A stretch of DNA of 64,000 bases, from assembly GCA_963841425.1 (NCBI GenBank), contig CAWJCL010000001.1:124001-188000 (forward strand), written 5' to 3'. Source of the stretch: DATEOR01 sp963841425 (lineage in GTDB: Bacteria > Actinomycetota > Thermoleophilia > Gaiellales > Gaiellaceae). The stretch's first letter is position 1. Each line of letters opens with the position of its first letter. This document shows, piece after piece, positions 42,755 to 54,888 of this stretch. The notes beneath the pieces are model-generated. The model saw only the letters and a program-made list of their open reading frames with translations, was not told the origin of the DNA and searched no databases. Both the position numbers and the translations under genes were made by a program.

Positions 42755-42766
42755 ACCGCTCGCACA

Positions 42767-42797
42767 CCTTTAACTCGGTCCAGAGAGGCCGGAAAGG
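42767..42797 (+). promoter_or_regulatory. PyrR-binding loop overlapping the pyrR ribosome site
   Basis: The loop TCCAGAGAGG (42779-42788) matches the conserved PyrR-binding sequence. It is closed by CGG/CCG (42776-42778 with 89-91), and an outer stem CCTTT (42767-42771) pairs with AAAGG (42793-42797), which is the core of the pyrR Shine-Dalgarno. PyrR with UMP would thus block ribosome entry. This is a translational rather than a terminator-type switch. Confidence 0.75.
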
Positions 42798-42805
42798 AGT
42801 TGCTT

Positions 42806-43384
42806 GTGGCTGCGCATGTCGATGCAGGGCGCGTGCTTCTGGATGCGGAGGCGTTGAACCGGACGATCGCCCGCATCGCCCACGAGATCGTCGAAGGGAA
42901 CAGCGACCTCACGAGCGTCGCGCTCGTCGGCATCCAGACACGCGGCGTGCCGCTCGCCCAGCGGCTCCGGCGTCTGATCGAGGACTTCGGCGGCGTCGAG
43001 GTGGCGCTCGGAAGCGTCGACATCACGTTTCATCGGGACGACGTCGTCGTCCGGGGCGGCGAGCGGCCGCTGCACGCCCAGCCGGTCGTCAAGGCGACGA
43101 AGCTCGACTTTCCGCTCGAAGGAATGACGTGTGTCCTCGTGGACGACGTCCTGTACACCGGCCGCACGATCCGGGCCGCGATCGAGACCCTCTTCGAGTA
43201 CGGCCGGCCGGCCCGCGTCCAGCTCGCATGCCTCGTCGACCGCGGCCACCGCGAGCTCCCGATCCGGCCCGACTACATCGGCAAGAACCTTCCGACCGCC
43301 CGCGGCGAGCGCGTTCAGGTGCAGCTCGTCGAGGTGGACGAGCTCGACCGAGTCCTTCTCATCCCCGAAACCGAGGAGTGCTAG
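42806..43384 (+). CDS. pyrR: Pyrimidine operon regulator PyrR / uracil phosphoribosyltransferase-like
   Basis: 192 residues. The PRPP loop is CVLVDDVLYTGRTIRAA; GIQTRGVPLAQRL, DITFHRDDV and DRGHRELPIRPDYIGKNLPT are PyrR-specific blocks. PyrR binds UMP and PRPP and represses pyr mRNA. GTG 42806 is preferred to TTG 42800 because AAAGGAG (42793-42799) is 6 nt before it. The gene's own ribosome site is sequestered by the upstream PyrR loop, so it controls itself and, through it, perhaps the operon. Confidence 0.94.
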   Translation: MAAHVDAGRVLLDAEALNRTIARIAHEIVEGNSDLTSVALVGIQTRGVPLAQRLRRLIEDFGGVEVALGSVDITFHRDDVVVRGGERPLHAQPVVKATKLDFPLEGMTCVLVDDVLYTGRTIRAAIETLFEYGRPARVQLACLVDRGHRELPIRPDYIGKNLPTARGERVQVQLVEVDELDRVLLIPETEEC

Positions 43385-43389
43385 TTGAA

Positions 43390-43406
43390 CTCCATTCGCA
43401 ATGGAG
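43390..43406 (+). promoter_or_regulatory. Short hairpin after pyrR
   Basis: CTCCATT (43390-43396) pairs with AATGGAG (43400-43406) around CGC. It lies 6 nt after the pyrR stop, in the 170-nt gap before pyrB. Confidence 0.4.
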
Positions 43407-43455
43407 ACCTGAGCCGCCGGAGCCCGTTGAACGGCACGATCCGGCGTCCTCGGTC

Positions 43456-43484
43456 GGGCTCGTATCTCGATTCGATACGAGCCC
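43456..43484 (+). promoter_or_regulatory. Perfect 11-bp hairpin in the pyrR-pyrB gap
   Basis: GGGCTCGTATC (43456-43466) pairs with GATACGAGCCC (43474-43484) with a 7-nt loop. There is no T tract, so it is not a textbook terminator; it could stabilise RNA or form part of a second control point before pyrB. Confidence 0.5.
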
Positions 43485-43554
43485 TCCCTGCGTCCTTGGC
43501 TCGCGCCGCCCATCGAACTCCGGCAGCGAGGCCCCATCCCGAAAGGAGTTCGTG

Positions 43555-44553
43555 ATGGCAGAGGTAACACGGTTGATCCGAGACGAGCTGCTGCCGCCCC
43601 GCGGCCCCGGACGGCGGCATCTGATCTCGATCACAGATCTGACGAAGGACGACGTGGAGCGCCTCCTCGCGCTCGCGCGCACGTTCTCCGCCTCGCTCGA
43701 GCGGGAGGTGAAGAAGCTCCCTGCGCTGAAGGGCCGGACCGTCGTGAACATGTTCTTCGAGTCTTCGACTCGCACGTCGTCGAGCTTCGAGCTCGCCGCG
43801 AAGCGGCTCTCCGCGGACGTCATGTCCATCAAGGCATCGGGCTCCGCGGTGGACAAGGGCGAGTCCCTGAAGGACACGGCGCTGACGATCGGCGCCTACG
43901 ACCCCGACGTCATCGTTCTCAGGCACCCGCACATCGGCGCGCCCCGGGTGATCGCGAACGCGACCGCCGCGCACGTCGTCAACGCGGGGGACGGCACACA
44001 CCAGCATCCGACCCAGGCGCTCCTCGACCTCTACACGATCGACGAGGAGCTGGGCGGGATCGCCGGCCTCCACGTCGCGATCGTCGGAGATGTCCTCCAC
44101 TCGCGCGTCGCGCGCTCGGACATCCAGGCGCTCGTTCTCATGGGCGCGCGGGTGACCGTGGTCGGCCCGCCGCCCCTCATCCCGCGCGGGATCGAGGTCA
44201 TGGGCTGCGAGGTCTCGTACGACATCGAGACGATCAAGGACGCCGATGTCGTCTACGTCCTCCGCATGCAGAAGGAGCGAATGCTCGAAGGCGCCAACTA
44301 CGTCCCGAGCCTGCGCGAGTACACGGCGCGCTGGGGCGTGACGCCAGAGCGGCTGCGACGGGGCCAGAAGGTGATGCACCCGGGGCCGATGAACCGCGGC
44401 GTCGAGATCGACCCGGTGGTGGCGGACGCGGCCGACGCGCTCATCGAGCGCCAGGTGCGGAGCGGCCTCGTCGTCCGCATGGCAGTCCTGTACGACCTCC
44501 TCACCCACGGTCCCGTCGAGGTGAAGGTCGCCGAGATCGAGGAGGTCGCGTGA
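43555..44553 (+). CDS. pyrB: Aspartate carbamoyltransferase catalytic subunit
   Basis: 332 residues. Carbamoyl-phosphate site FFESSTRTSSSFELAAKRL near residue 65, SVDKGESL-like loop (GSAVDKGESLKDT), HPHIGAPR, and DGTHQHPTQALLDLYT; the aspartate-site segment HPGPMNRGVEID is near 280. It makes carbamoyl-aspartate. GAAAGGAG lies 6 nt before ATG 43555. No pyrI regulatory subunit is present. It overlaps pyrC by one base. Confidence 0.96.
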   Translation: MAEVTRLIRDELLPPRGPGRRHLISITDLTKDDVERLLALARTFSASLEREVKKLPALKGRTVVNMFFESSTRTSSSFELAAKRLSADVMSIKASGSAVDKGESLKDTALTIGAYDPDVIVLRHPHIGAPRVIANATAAHVVNAGDGTHQHPTQALLDLYTIDEELGGIAGLHVAIVGDVLHSRVARSDIQALVLMGARVTVVGPPPLIPRGIEVMGCEVSYDIETIKDADVVYVLRMQKERMLEGANYVPSLREYTARWGVTPERLRRGQKVMHPGPMNRGVEIDPVVADAADALIERQVRSGLVVRMAVLYDLLTHGPVEVKVAEIEEVA

Positions 44554-45839
44554 TGGAGCAGATCCTGTTCGGCGGCAACGGCCGCAAGGACGACCTGAGC
44601 TACGAGGGCGTGCACGTCGTCGACCCGACCGAGGGGATCGACGAGACGCTGAACCTCACCGTCGAGGCGGGTGTGATCACGAAGATCGAGCCCGGCTCCG
44701 GCGGTGACGGGCGCATCGTGGCTCCCGCGTTCGTCGACCCGCACGTTCACCTCCGCACGCCGGGCAGGGAGGACGAGGAGGACATCGCCTCCGGCACGAA
44801 AGCGGCCGCAGCCGGTGGCTATTGCGCGATTCTCGCCATGCCCAACACGGAGCCCGCGGTGGACTCGGCGGCCGTGCTCGGCGCTCTCGTCGAGCGCGCG
44901 AAGGACGAGGCGGAGATTCCGGTCGGGTTCCTCGCCGCGATCAGCAAGGGCCAGGAGGGCGCCGAGCTGACGGAGATGGTCGAGCTCGCCGAGCGCGGCG
45001 CGGCCGGATTCACGGACGACGGGCGCCCGGTGGCCTCGCCGGGCCTCCTGCGTCGCGCGCTCCAGTACCACGCGGTCACGGGCCGGCGCATCGCGGTCCA
45101 CTGCGAGGAGGCAGCGCTCTCGCGCGGAGGCCACGTGCACGAGGGCCTCGTCTCGGCGGAGCTCGGCTTCGGCGGCTATCCGTCGGTGGCCGAGAGCGTG
45201 ATGGTCGGCCGCGACCTCATGCTCGCCGCCTACGAGAGCCAGCCGATCCATGTCCTCCATCTGTCCGCCCGGGAATCCGTGGACGAGCTTCGGAGCGCTC
45301 GCTCGGCCGGCGTGCAGTCAAGCGGCGAGGTGACCCCGCACCATCTGTGCCTGACCGACGAGGCGGTGCGCTCGCTCGACCCCAACATGAAGATGAACCC
45401 CCCGCTTCGCGCGGAAGAAGACCGGCAGGCGCTGCTCGAGGCGCTGAAGGACGGGACGATCGAGGCGATTGCCACCGACCACGCGCCGCACGCGCGCCAC
45501 GAGAAGGACGTTCCCTTCGAGGAGGCGCCCTTCGGCGTCACGGGGCTCGAGACGGCGTTCTCGGTGCTCTATGCACGCCTCGTCGAGCCGGGGATGCTTT
45601 CGCTCGCCGCGCTCATCGACCGCATGAGCGCCGGCCCGGCCCGCATCTACGGGCTTGAGCGGCCGCGGATCGCTGTCGGCGCGCCCGCGAATCTGGTCGT
45701 CCTCGACCTCGAGCGGAGGTGGCGGGTGGAGGAGAGCGGCTTCCGCTCGCGCTCGCCCAACTCCTGGCTCCTCGGCCAGACCCTCAAGGGGAAGGTCGTC
45801 GAAACGGTGGCGAACGGGAAGCTCGCCTACTCGGCATGA
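44553..45839 (+). CDS. pyrC: Dihydroorotase
   Basis: 428 residues of the class I amidohydrolase type: PAFVDPHVHLRTPG (metal HxH), IAVHCEE, VLHLSARES, and ATDHAPHARHEK (catalytic Asp) are present. It cyclises carbamoyl-aspartate. ATG 44553 is preferred over GTG 44550 for a better distance to GGAGG. The start overlaps the pyrB stop (TGATG). Confidence 0.95.
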   Translation: MEQILFGGNGRKDDLSYEGVHVVDPTEGIDETLNLTVEAGVITKIEPGSGGDGRIVAPAFVDPHVHLRTPGREDEEDIASGTKAAAAGGYCAILAMPNTEPAVDSAAVLGALVERAKDEAEIPVGFLAAISKGQEGAELTEMVELAERGAAGFTDDGRPVASPGLLRRALQYHAVTGRRIAVHCEEAALSRGGHVHEGLVSAELGFGGYPSVAESVMVGRDLMLAAYESQPIHVLHLSARESVDELRSARSAGVQSSGEVTPHHLCLTDEAVRSLDPNMKMNPPLRAEEDRQALLEALKDGTIEAIATDHAPHARHEKDVPFEEAPFGVTGLETAFSVLYARLVEPGMLSLAALIDRMSAGPARIYGLERPRIAVGAPANLVVLDLERRWRVEESGFRSRSPNSWLLGQTLKGKVVETVANGKLAYSA

Positions 45840-45852
45840 GGAACGTGACCGC

Positions 45853-46879
45853 ATGAGCGGGCTCCTCGTCCTCGAGGACGGGTCTGTCTTCCGCGGCCGG
45901 TCGGTCGGCGCCCACGACGTCGCCTTCGGGGAGGCGGTCTTCACGACCGCGATGACGGGCTACCAGGAAATCGTCACCGATCCGAGCTACGCGGAGCAAC
46001 TCGTCTGCTTCACCGCGCCGATGGTCGGGAACTACGGCGTCTCGCCGGCGCGCTCGGAGTCGACGGCCGCGCACGCCCGCGCGGTTCTCATGCGCCAGGC
46101 GACCGGCCCTGAGTGGCCACGCTGGCTCGCGGCGCGGGGGATCGTCGCGCTCGAGGAGATCGACACCCGCTCGCTCGTCCTCCGCCTGCGGCAGCGAGGG
46201 GCGATGAGGGCCGCCGCGGTGGCCGGCAGCGCGTCCGTCGAGGAGGTGCTCGCCCAGGTGCGCGTGCAGGCGGGGATGGAAGGCCGCGCGCTCGTCGCCG
46301 GCGTCTCGACCGAGACGCACTACACGGTCGGGCGCGGGGCGGTCTCGATCGGCGTCCTCGACTACGGGTGCAAGCGCTCGATCGTCGAGCGCGCGGTGGC
46401 CGCGGGAGCCCGCGTGACCGTCTACCCGCACTCGACCGACGCGCAGACCCTCCTCGCGGCCCGCCACGACGGCATCGTCCTCTCCAACGGGCCCGGCGAT
46501 CCCGGCGCCATTCCCGCGGAGGCGGCGGTCGTCGCCGAGCTGCTCGGGCGCGTGCCCCTCCTCGGCATCTGTCTCGGCCATCAGCTGCTGGCGCTCGCGG
46601 CGGGATTCGAGACCTTCAAGCTCCCCTTCGGCCACAGGGGCGCCAACCACCCGGTGCTCGACCTGCGCGCGAACCGCGTGCTCGTGACGAGCCAGAACCA
46701 CGGCTTCGCGGTCAAGGGCGACCGTCCCGAGGTCGCCCACGTCTCGCTCTACGACGGCACGGTCGAGGGGCTCGCGCTCCCCGGCGAGCGGGCCCGTTCG
46801 GTGCAGTTCCACCCGGAGGCGGGGCCCGGGCCGCACGACGCCCGCTACCTGATCGAGTCGTGGGTCGAGGAGGTGCGCG

Positions 46880-46896
<17 letters not shown>
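45853..46896 (+). CDS. carA: Carbamoyl-phosphate synthase small (glutaminase) subunit
   Basis: 347 residues. The N-terminal CPSase domain (GEAVFTTAMTGYQEIVTDPSY) is followed by a glutamine amidotransferase with the nucleophile Cys in LLGICLGHQLLALAAG and the His-x-Glu pair in VQFHPEAGPG. It releases ammonia for CarB. 13 nt separate it from pyrC, and it overlaps carB by 17 nt. Confidence 0.96.
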
Positions 46897-49940
<3,044 letters not shown>

Positions 49941-49960
<20 letters not shown>

Positions 49961-50603
49961 CGTCGTCCGGGTCGAGGAGGTCGGCCCCTACCGCCTTCTC
50001 CGTCTCAAGCGGGGGCGGCTCGAGTCGGGTATCCCCGGCCAGTTCTTCATGCTCTCCCCGCCTGGGCGCCTGCTGCCCCGGCCGATGAGCCTCTCCATTG
50101 CGACCCACGCCGAACTCGGTTTCCTCATCGACCCGGTCGGACCGGGGACGAAGGCGCTGACCGGCGTCGCCCGGGGCGAGCGCCTCAACGTGCTCGGCCC
50201 GCTCGGGAACGGATTTCGCCTCGACGTCGAAAGGCCGTTGCTCGTCGGCGGCGGGATCGGCGTCGCGCCGTTTCCCTACCTGTCCGAGCGGCTTGGACGG
50301 CCGCCGGCCGTGCTCGGCTTTCGCTCGAAGGCACACGCCGAGGCCGCGGCCCTCGTCCCGAACGCCGAGGTGGTCGTCGAGCCGCGGCTCGTGACCGAGG
50401 CCATGCGGGCGGGCCACGACGTCCTCGCGTGCGGGCCGGAGCCGATGCTTCGCGCCGTCGCCGACCTCGCCCCTGGCGCGCAGCTCTCGTGGGAGGCACC
50501 GATGGCCTGTGGTTACGGCGCGTGCTACGGCTGCGCCGTCGAGATCGGCGGCCGGCTCAAGCGCCTCTGCGTGGAAGGGCCCGTGCTGGAGCGCGCGGCG
50601 TGA
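49941..50603 (+). CDS. pyrK: Dihydroorotate dehydrogenase B electron-transfer subunit
   Basis: 220 residues: a ferredoxin-reductase-like FAD domain (GQFFMLSP, RPMSLSIA), an NAD domain (LLVGGGIGVAPF, VLACGPEPML) and the C-terminal 2Fe-2S cluster cysteines in ACGYGACYGCAVEIGGRLKRLC. It links PyrD to NAD+. TTG 49941 is chosen because AGGAG sits 4 nt upstream; an in-frame ATG at 49917 is possible. It overlaps the 3' end of carB by 20 nt. Confidence 0.93.
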
Positions 50604-51466
50604 TCCTGAACGCCTCCGGCTGCCTCGACGCGCTCACCGCGCCCGCGGTCGCGCAGAGCCTGGACGCTTTTGTGACGAAGACCGTGACCCCGCTTCCCCG
50701 TGAGGGCAACCAGCCGGTCCGGATCGCGGAGACCGACCTCGGCATGCTCAACTCGATCGGGCTCGCCAACCCCGGGATCGAACGCTTCCTCATCGACACG
50801 CTCCCGCGCCTCCTCGAGCTCGAGGTATCCGTGTGGGTATCTGTCGGCGGGTTCGCAGCCCGGGAGTACGCCGAGCTCTGCGCGCGGCTCGACGATCAGC
50901 CCATCGGGGCGATCGAATTGAACGTCTCGTGCCCGAATGTCTCCTCCCCGGAGGAAGAGGTGGAGGAGATCGTCGCGGCCGCCCGGGCAGCGACGACGAA
51001 GACCCTCTACGCCAAGCTCTCGCCCGCGGTCCCCGACGTCGGAGCGGCCGCCGCCGCCGCGGCGCGCGCCGGCGCGGACGGGCTCACGCTCGTGAACACG
51101 ATCCGCGGGCTCGCCCTCGACGAGCGGACGCTCGAGCCGAAGCTCGGCCCGGGCGTCGGCGGGCTCTCAGGCCCGGCCCTGCGCCCGATTGCGCTCGCAG
51201 CCGTCTTCAACGCCTATCGCGAGACGGGATTGCCGATCGTCGGGGTCGGCGGAGTCGAAACCGGGGCTCACGGGCTCGAGCTGATCGCCGCCGGCGCGTC
51301 CGCGTTCGCGCTCGGAACTGTCCTCTTCGCCGAACCGGAAGCGCCCCTCCGGGTACGTGAGGAGCTCGAGCGAGAGGCCGCCGCCCGTGGCTTCGAAACC
51401 CCGCTTGCCGCCTACGCTGCGGCCCACGGGGGACCGCCGCCGGCGCCTCTACGGCGCGTCGCCTGA
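50600..51466 (+). CDS. pyrD: Dihydroorotate dehydrogenase, class 1B
   Basis: 288 residues, an FMN barrel. AFVTKTVTPLPREGNQPVRIAET, the catalytic Cys in IELNVSCPNVSS, LTLVNTIRGLALD and PIVGVGGVETG are all present. The Cys base and the adjacent pyrK define class 1B, using NAD+ as acceptor. GTG 50600 overlaps the pyrK stop (GTGA). This ends the operon here: pyrE and pyrF are absent from the window. Confidence 0.95.
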   Translation: MILNASGCLDALTAPAVAQSLDAFVTKTVTPLPREGNQPVRIAETDLGMLNSIGLANPGIERFLIDTLPRLLELEVSVWVSVGGFAAREYAELCARLDDQPIGAIELNVSCPNVSSPEEEVEEIVAAARAATTKTLYAKLSPAVPDVGAAAAAAARAGADGLTLVNTIRGLALDERTLEPKLGPGVGGLSGPALRPIALAAVFNAYRETGLPIVGVGGVETGAHGLELIAAGASAFALGTVLFAEPEAPLRVREELEREAAARGFETPLAAYAAAHGGPPPAPLRRVA

Positions 51467-51469
51467 GTC

Positions 51470-51486
51470 GGCAACTGCCCGTTGCC
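51470..51486 (+). terminator. Short hairpin after pyrD
   Basis: GGCAAC (51470-51475) pairs with GTTGCC (51481-51486) around TGCCC, 4 nt past the pyrD stop. No T run follows. A weak terminator candidate between the pyr operon and mihF. Confidence 0.4.
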
Positions 51487-51527
51487 AGCACAGCAAAAAT
51501 GCTTGAAATAGCACGGAAATTTCACAC

Positions 51528-51555
51528 TTGAAGCATGGCTACTCGCTGCTAGAAT
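51528..51555 (+). promoter_or_regulatory. Complete leaderless-type promoter of mihF
   Basis: TTGAAG (51528-51533) and TAGAAT (51550-51555) are separated by 16 nt, and the ATG follows 8 nt later. This is the best full promoter in the window; surrounding sequence is A/T-rich for this genome. Confidence 0.65.
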
Positions 51556-51563
51556 CCCGCGCC

Positions 51564-51893
51564 ATGCAGAGCGCCAAGACGCCCGTCCAGGCACCCCTGC
51601 GGTCCCTGGATCAGAGGATGGACGCGCTCCGGCGAGCCAACGAGATTCGAGTCCGGCGGGCACAGCTGAAGAAGGATCTGAAAAACGGCAACGCGCAGAT
51701 CGAGCAGATCCTCCGCAACCCTCCGGTGTATGTCGAGACCGCCAAGGTCTTCGACATGCTGATGGCCGTGCCGAAGTTCGGTCGCGTGAAAGCGGCGCGC
51801 TTCCTGAACCAGTGCCGCATCAGCCAGTCGAAGACGGTGGGCGGCCTGTCCGAGCGCCAGCGCGCCGAGCTGGTCGGCCTCCTGCGCCGCTAG
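51564..51893 (+). CDS. mihF: Integration host factor, actinobacterial type (mIHF)
   Basis: 109 residues: LRSLDQRMDALRRANEIRVRRAQLKKDLKNGN helices followed by a helix-two-turn-helix DNA-binding part, MLMAVPKFGRVKAARFLNQCRIS, and a final GLSERQRAELVGLL. This nucleoid protein is restricted to Actinomycetota, which supports the taxonomic call. It binds DNA without an HU partner and shapes the chromosome. gmk follows after 7 nt, the usual neighbour. Confidence 0.93.
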   Translation: MQSAKTPVQAPLRSLDQRMDALRRANEIRVRRAQLKKDLKNGNAQIEQILRNPPVYVETAKVFDMLMAVPKFGRVKAARFLNQCRISQSKTVGGLSERQRAELVGLLRR

Positions 51894-51900
51894 GCAGGCA

Positions 51901-52479
51901 GTGAAGCTCTTCGTCGTCACCGGTCCGTCGGGGGCGGGGAAGGGCACCCTCATCAGGGCGCTCATCGAGCGGCGGGACGACCTCGAGGTTGCGACCTCGG
52001 CGACGACGCGCCCGCAGCGGCCCCGCGAGGAGGACGGGCGCGACTACTACTTCCTCACGGAGGAAGAGTTCGTCACCCGGGTCGAGGCGGGCGACTTCCT
52101 CGAGCACGTCGTCTATGTCTCGGGCCAGCGGTACGGCACGCTGCGCTCCGAGGTGGCCCGGATCCACGCGGCCGGAAAGAGCGTGGTGCTCGAGCTGGAG
52201 ACCAAGGGCGCGCGCGCGGTCCGGGACGCCGAGGCCTCCGCCGTGACGATCTTCATCGCGCCGCCGTCCTTCGCCGAGCTCGAGCGCCGGCTGCGCGAGC
52301 GCGCCACGGAGTCGAGCGGCGAGATCGAGGAGCGGCTCGAGCTCGCCCGGGAGCAGATGCAGGAGGCGGGCGACTTCGACTACGTCGTCATGAACGACGA
52401 CGTCGAGCGTGCCGTCACAGAGCTTGACGGGATCGTGACGAGGGAGGCTGCGCGCGTAGGTAGACTGAGCACGACATGA
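51901..52479 (+). CDS. gmk: Guanylate kinase
   Basis: 192 residues. P-loop VTGPSGAGKGTLI at the N-terminus, ATSATTRPQRPREEDGRDYYFLTEEEF (GMP-binding) near 35, and YVSGQRYGTLRSEV. It phosphorylates GMP to GDP. GTG 51901, 7 nt downstream of mihF; its stop overlaps rpoZ by 4 nt (ATGA). Confidence 0.95.
   Translation: MKLFVVTGPSGAGKGTLIRALIERRDDLEVATSATTRPQRPREEDGRDYYFLTEEEFVTRVEAGDFLEHVVYVSGQRYGTLRSEVARIHAAGKSVVLELETKGARAVRDAEASAVTIFIAPPSFAELERRLRERATESSGEIEERLELAREQMQEAGDFDYVVMNDDVERAVTELDGIVTREAARVGRLSTT
52461..52466 (+). promoter_or_regulatory. Putative -10 (TAGACT) for rpoZ
   Basis: TAGACT inside the 3' end of gmk lies 9 nt before ATG 52476. An internal promoter for rpoZ and coaBC is possible. 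Confidence 0.3.
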
Positions 52480-52709
52480 TGTATCCACGAATCGACGATC
52501 TGCTCGAAAACGTGAGCAACTCGCGCTATGCCCTCGTGATCGCGGCCGCCAAGCGGGCGCGGCAGATCAACAACTATCACCACCAGCTCGGTGAGGGAAC
52601 GTTCGACGACTTCCCGCCGCCGCTTGTCGAGTCTCGTTCGAAGAACTACCTGACGATGGCCCTCGAGGAGATCGGCGAGGGCAAGATCAAAGTCTCGCAG
52701 CCGGGCTAA
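52476..52709 (+). CDS. rpoZ: RNA polymerase omega subunit
   Basis: 77 residues: MYPRIDDLLENVSNSRYALVIAAAKRARQINN, the conserved omega helix, and a short tail with NYLTMALEEIGEGKIK. It stabilises the beta-prime subunit and is a site of ppGpp control in some phyla. The mihF-gmk-rpoZ-coaBC order is classical. Confidence 0.94.
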   Translation: MMYPRIDDLLENVSNSRYALVIAAAKRARQINNYHHQLGEGTFDDFPPPLVESRSKNYLTMALEEIGEGKIKVSQPG

Positions 52710-52728
52710 GCAACCTCTGGGAGCGGCG

Positions 52729-53895
52729 ATGGCTCGAGTTCTTCTCGGAGTCACGGGTGGGATCGCCGCCTACAAGGCGTGCGAGCTTTGCCGACTCTTC
52801 GTCCGGGCCGGGCACGAGGTGACCCCGGTCCTGACAGCGGACGCCGAGCGGTTCCTGACCGCCCACACCTTCGAGGCGCTCGCCCGCCGCGAGGCGCCGC
52901 GGGACATGTACCCGCACCTCGTCGACGCGGACCTGCTCGTCATCGCGCCGCTCTCCGCGAACACACTCGCCAAGCTGGCGCACGGGCTGGCAGACAACGT
53001 CCTCACCCAGCTCGGTCTCGCCTTCCGCGGGCCCGTCCTCGCCGCCCCGGCGATGAACGTCCGCATGTGGGAGCACCCGGCGACGCAGGCGAACGCGGCT
53101 TTGCTCACCGAGCGCGGCGTCGAGCTCCTCGGGCCGGCGGAAGGAGAGCTCGCCGAAGGCGAGCACGGTCCCGGCCGTATGGTGGAACCGGAGGAGCTCT
53201 TCTCACGCAGCCAGGAGCTCTTGTCGCAACCGCCTGCAAGCGGCCGGTTGCGAGGGAAAACCGTCGTGGTCTCGGCCGGTGGTACACGGGAACCGTTGGA
53301 TCTGGTCAGGTTCATCGGAAACCGTTCGTCGGGGCGGATGGGAGCCGCCGTCGCCGCCGAGGCGAAGCGTCGCGGTGCCGACGTCACGCTCGTCTACGCG
53401 AACGGCGTCGCCCCGGCTCCCGCGGGCGTAGAGGTCGTGCCCGCTCCGACCGCCGCCGACCTCGGACGGGAGATGCTTGCGCGCGCCGATGCCGACGTCG
53501 TCGTCATGGCCGCGGCTGTGTCCGACTACCGACCCGGCAATCCGGAAAGCGGCAAGCGCCCGAAAGACAAGGAGCCGTGGACGATCACCCTCGAGCCGAC
53601 CGACGACGTGCTGGCCGAGCTGGGCCGGCGAAAGCACAACGGGCAGATCCTCGTGGGCTTCGCGGCGGAGGGCGGCGAGGACGGCCTCGAGCGCGCCCGC
53701 GGCAAGCTCGCCAACAAGAACGGGAACCTTTTCGTCTACAACGACGTATCTCGACCCGGCGTCGGGTTCGAGTCCGAGGACAACGAGATCGTCCTCCTCT
53801 CGGCACGGGGCGAACGCAAGCTAGGCAGGCGAAGCAAGGAGGAATGCGCAGTGGCTATCCTCGATGAGGTCGAGGCACTCCTGGGAGGGGCGTGA
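52729..53895 (+). CDS. coaBC: Phosphopantothenoylcysteine decarboxylase / phosphopantothenate-cysteine ligase
   Basis: 388 residues. CoaC half (1-175): LGVTGGIAAYKACELCR, MYPHLVDADLLVIAPLSANTLAKLAHGLADN and PAMNVRMW, with the active His in YPHL. CoaB half: VVSAGGTREPLDLVRFIGNRSSGRMG, AAAVSDYRP (Asn/Lys region) and the KDKEP loop. Together they make 4'-phosphopantetheine for coenzyme A. GGGAG lies 7-9 nt before ATG 52729. Confidence 0.95.
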   Translation: MARVLLGVTGGIAAYKACELCRLFVRAGHEVTPVLTADAERFLTAHTFEALARREAPRDMYPHLVDADLLVIAPLSANTLAKLAHGLADNVLTQLGLAFRGPVLAAPAMNVRMWEHPATQANAALLTERGVELLGPAEGELAEGEHGPGRMVEPEELFSRSQELLSQPPASGRLRGKTVVVSAGGTREPLDLVRFIGNRSSGRMGAAVAAEAKRRGADVTLVYANGVAPAPAGVEVVPAPTAADLGREMLARADADVVVMAAAVSDYRPGNPESGKRPKDKEPWTITLEPTDDVLAELGRRKHNGQILVGFAAEGGEDGLERARGKLANKNGNLFVYNDVSRPGVGFESEDNEIVLLSARGERKLGRRSKEECAVAILDEVEALLGGA

Positions 53896-54870
53896 ATGGA
53901 CGAGCAGGCTGTGGGAGCAGATCCGGGCCTCGAGGCGAGCCGCACCGCCGAGCTGGCCGACCGCGTCATCACAAATCTTCAGCGCGTCATGCACGCGCCG
54001 GACGAGACGCTGCAGTTCTCGGTCCTCTGCCTTCTGGCCGAGGGTCACCTGATCATCGAGGACTTCCCAGGGGTGGGGAAGACGAGCCTCGCCAAGGCGC
54101 TCGCGCGGTCGGTGGACTGCGCCTTTTCGCGCCTGCAGTTCACACCTGACCTTCTGCCCTCCGACGTCACGGGCGTCAACGTCTTCAACCAGCGCTCGAA
54201 CGAGTTCGAGTTCCGGCCGGGCCCCGTCTTCGCGAACATCCTCCTCGTCGACGAGATCAACCGCGCCTCGCCGAAGACGCAGAGCGCGCTGCTCGAGTGC
54301 ATGCAGGAGCGACAGGTCACAATCGACGGCGTCTCATACCAGCTGCCGCCGCCTTTCATGGTCATGGCGACACAGAACCCGATCGAGTACGAGGGCACGT
54401 ACCCGCTCCCCGAAGCCGAGCTCGACCGCTTCACCATGCGCATCGCGATCGGCTACCCGCCGCTTCCGGACGAGGCGCAGATGCTCTCCGAGCAGGCAAC
54501 GGACACCCCGCTCGACCGGCTCGAGTGCGTCACGTCGGCGCAGGAGGTCCTCGACGGCATCGAGGACGCCAAGCGCGTCTTCGTCGAGGAGAGCCTCAAT
54601 CGCTACGTGGTCGCGCTCCTCCGTCAGACGCGGTCGGACAACCGCCTCTACCTGGGCGCGAGCCCGCGGGCGGGCATCGCCCTTCTCAGGGTCGCCAAGG
54701 CGCGCGCGATCGTGTCGGGCCGCGACTACGTCGAGCCCGAGGACATCAAGGCGGTCGCACCGACGGTGCTCGCGCACCGCCTGATCCTCGCCCCGGAGGC
54801 CCGCTCGTCAGGCCTCGACGCCGAGGAGCTCGTGCGGTCGATCCTCGAGCGGACGCCGGTCCCGGTCTAG
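53896..54870 (+). CDS. MoxR-family AAA ATPase
   Basis: 324 residues. Walker A is DFPGVGKTSLAKAL near residue 55, Walker B ILLVDEINRASPKTQSALLECMQERQVTIDG near 115, sensor I MVMATQNPIEYEGTYPLPEAELDRF. MoxR ATPases act as chaperones for complexes and are usually encoded with DUF58 and transglutaminase-type membrane proteins, exactly as here. One base separates its ATG from the coaBC stop (GTGAATG). Confidence 0.92.
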   Translation: MDEQAVGADPGLEASRTAELADRVITNLQRVMHAPDETLQFSVLCLLAEGHLIIEDFPGVGKTSLAKALARSVDCAFSRLQFTPDLLPSDVTGVNVFNQRSNEFEFRPGPVFANILLVDEINRASPKTQSALLECMQERQVTIDGVSYQLPPPFMVMATQNPIEYEGTYPLPEAELDRFTMRIAIGYPPLPDEAQMLSEQATDTPLDRLECVTSAQEVLDGIEDAKRVFVEESLNRYVVALLRQTRSDNRLYLGASPRAGIALLRVAKARAIVSGRDYVEPEDIKAVAPTVLAHRLILAPEARSSGLDAEELVRSILERTPVPV

Positions 54871-54888
54871 GCGCCGGGCGCCGGGACC

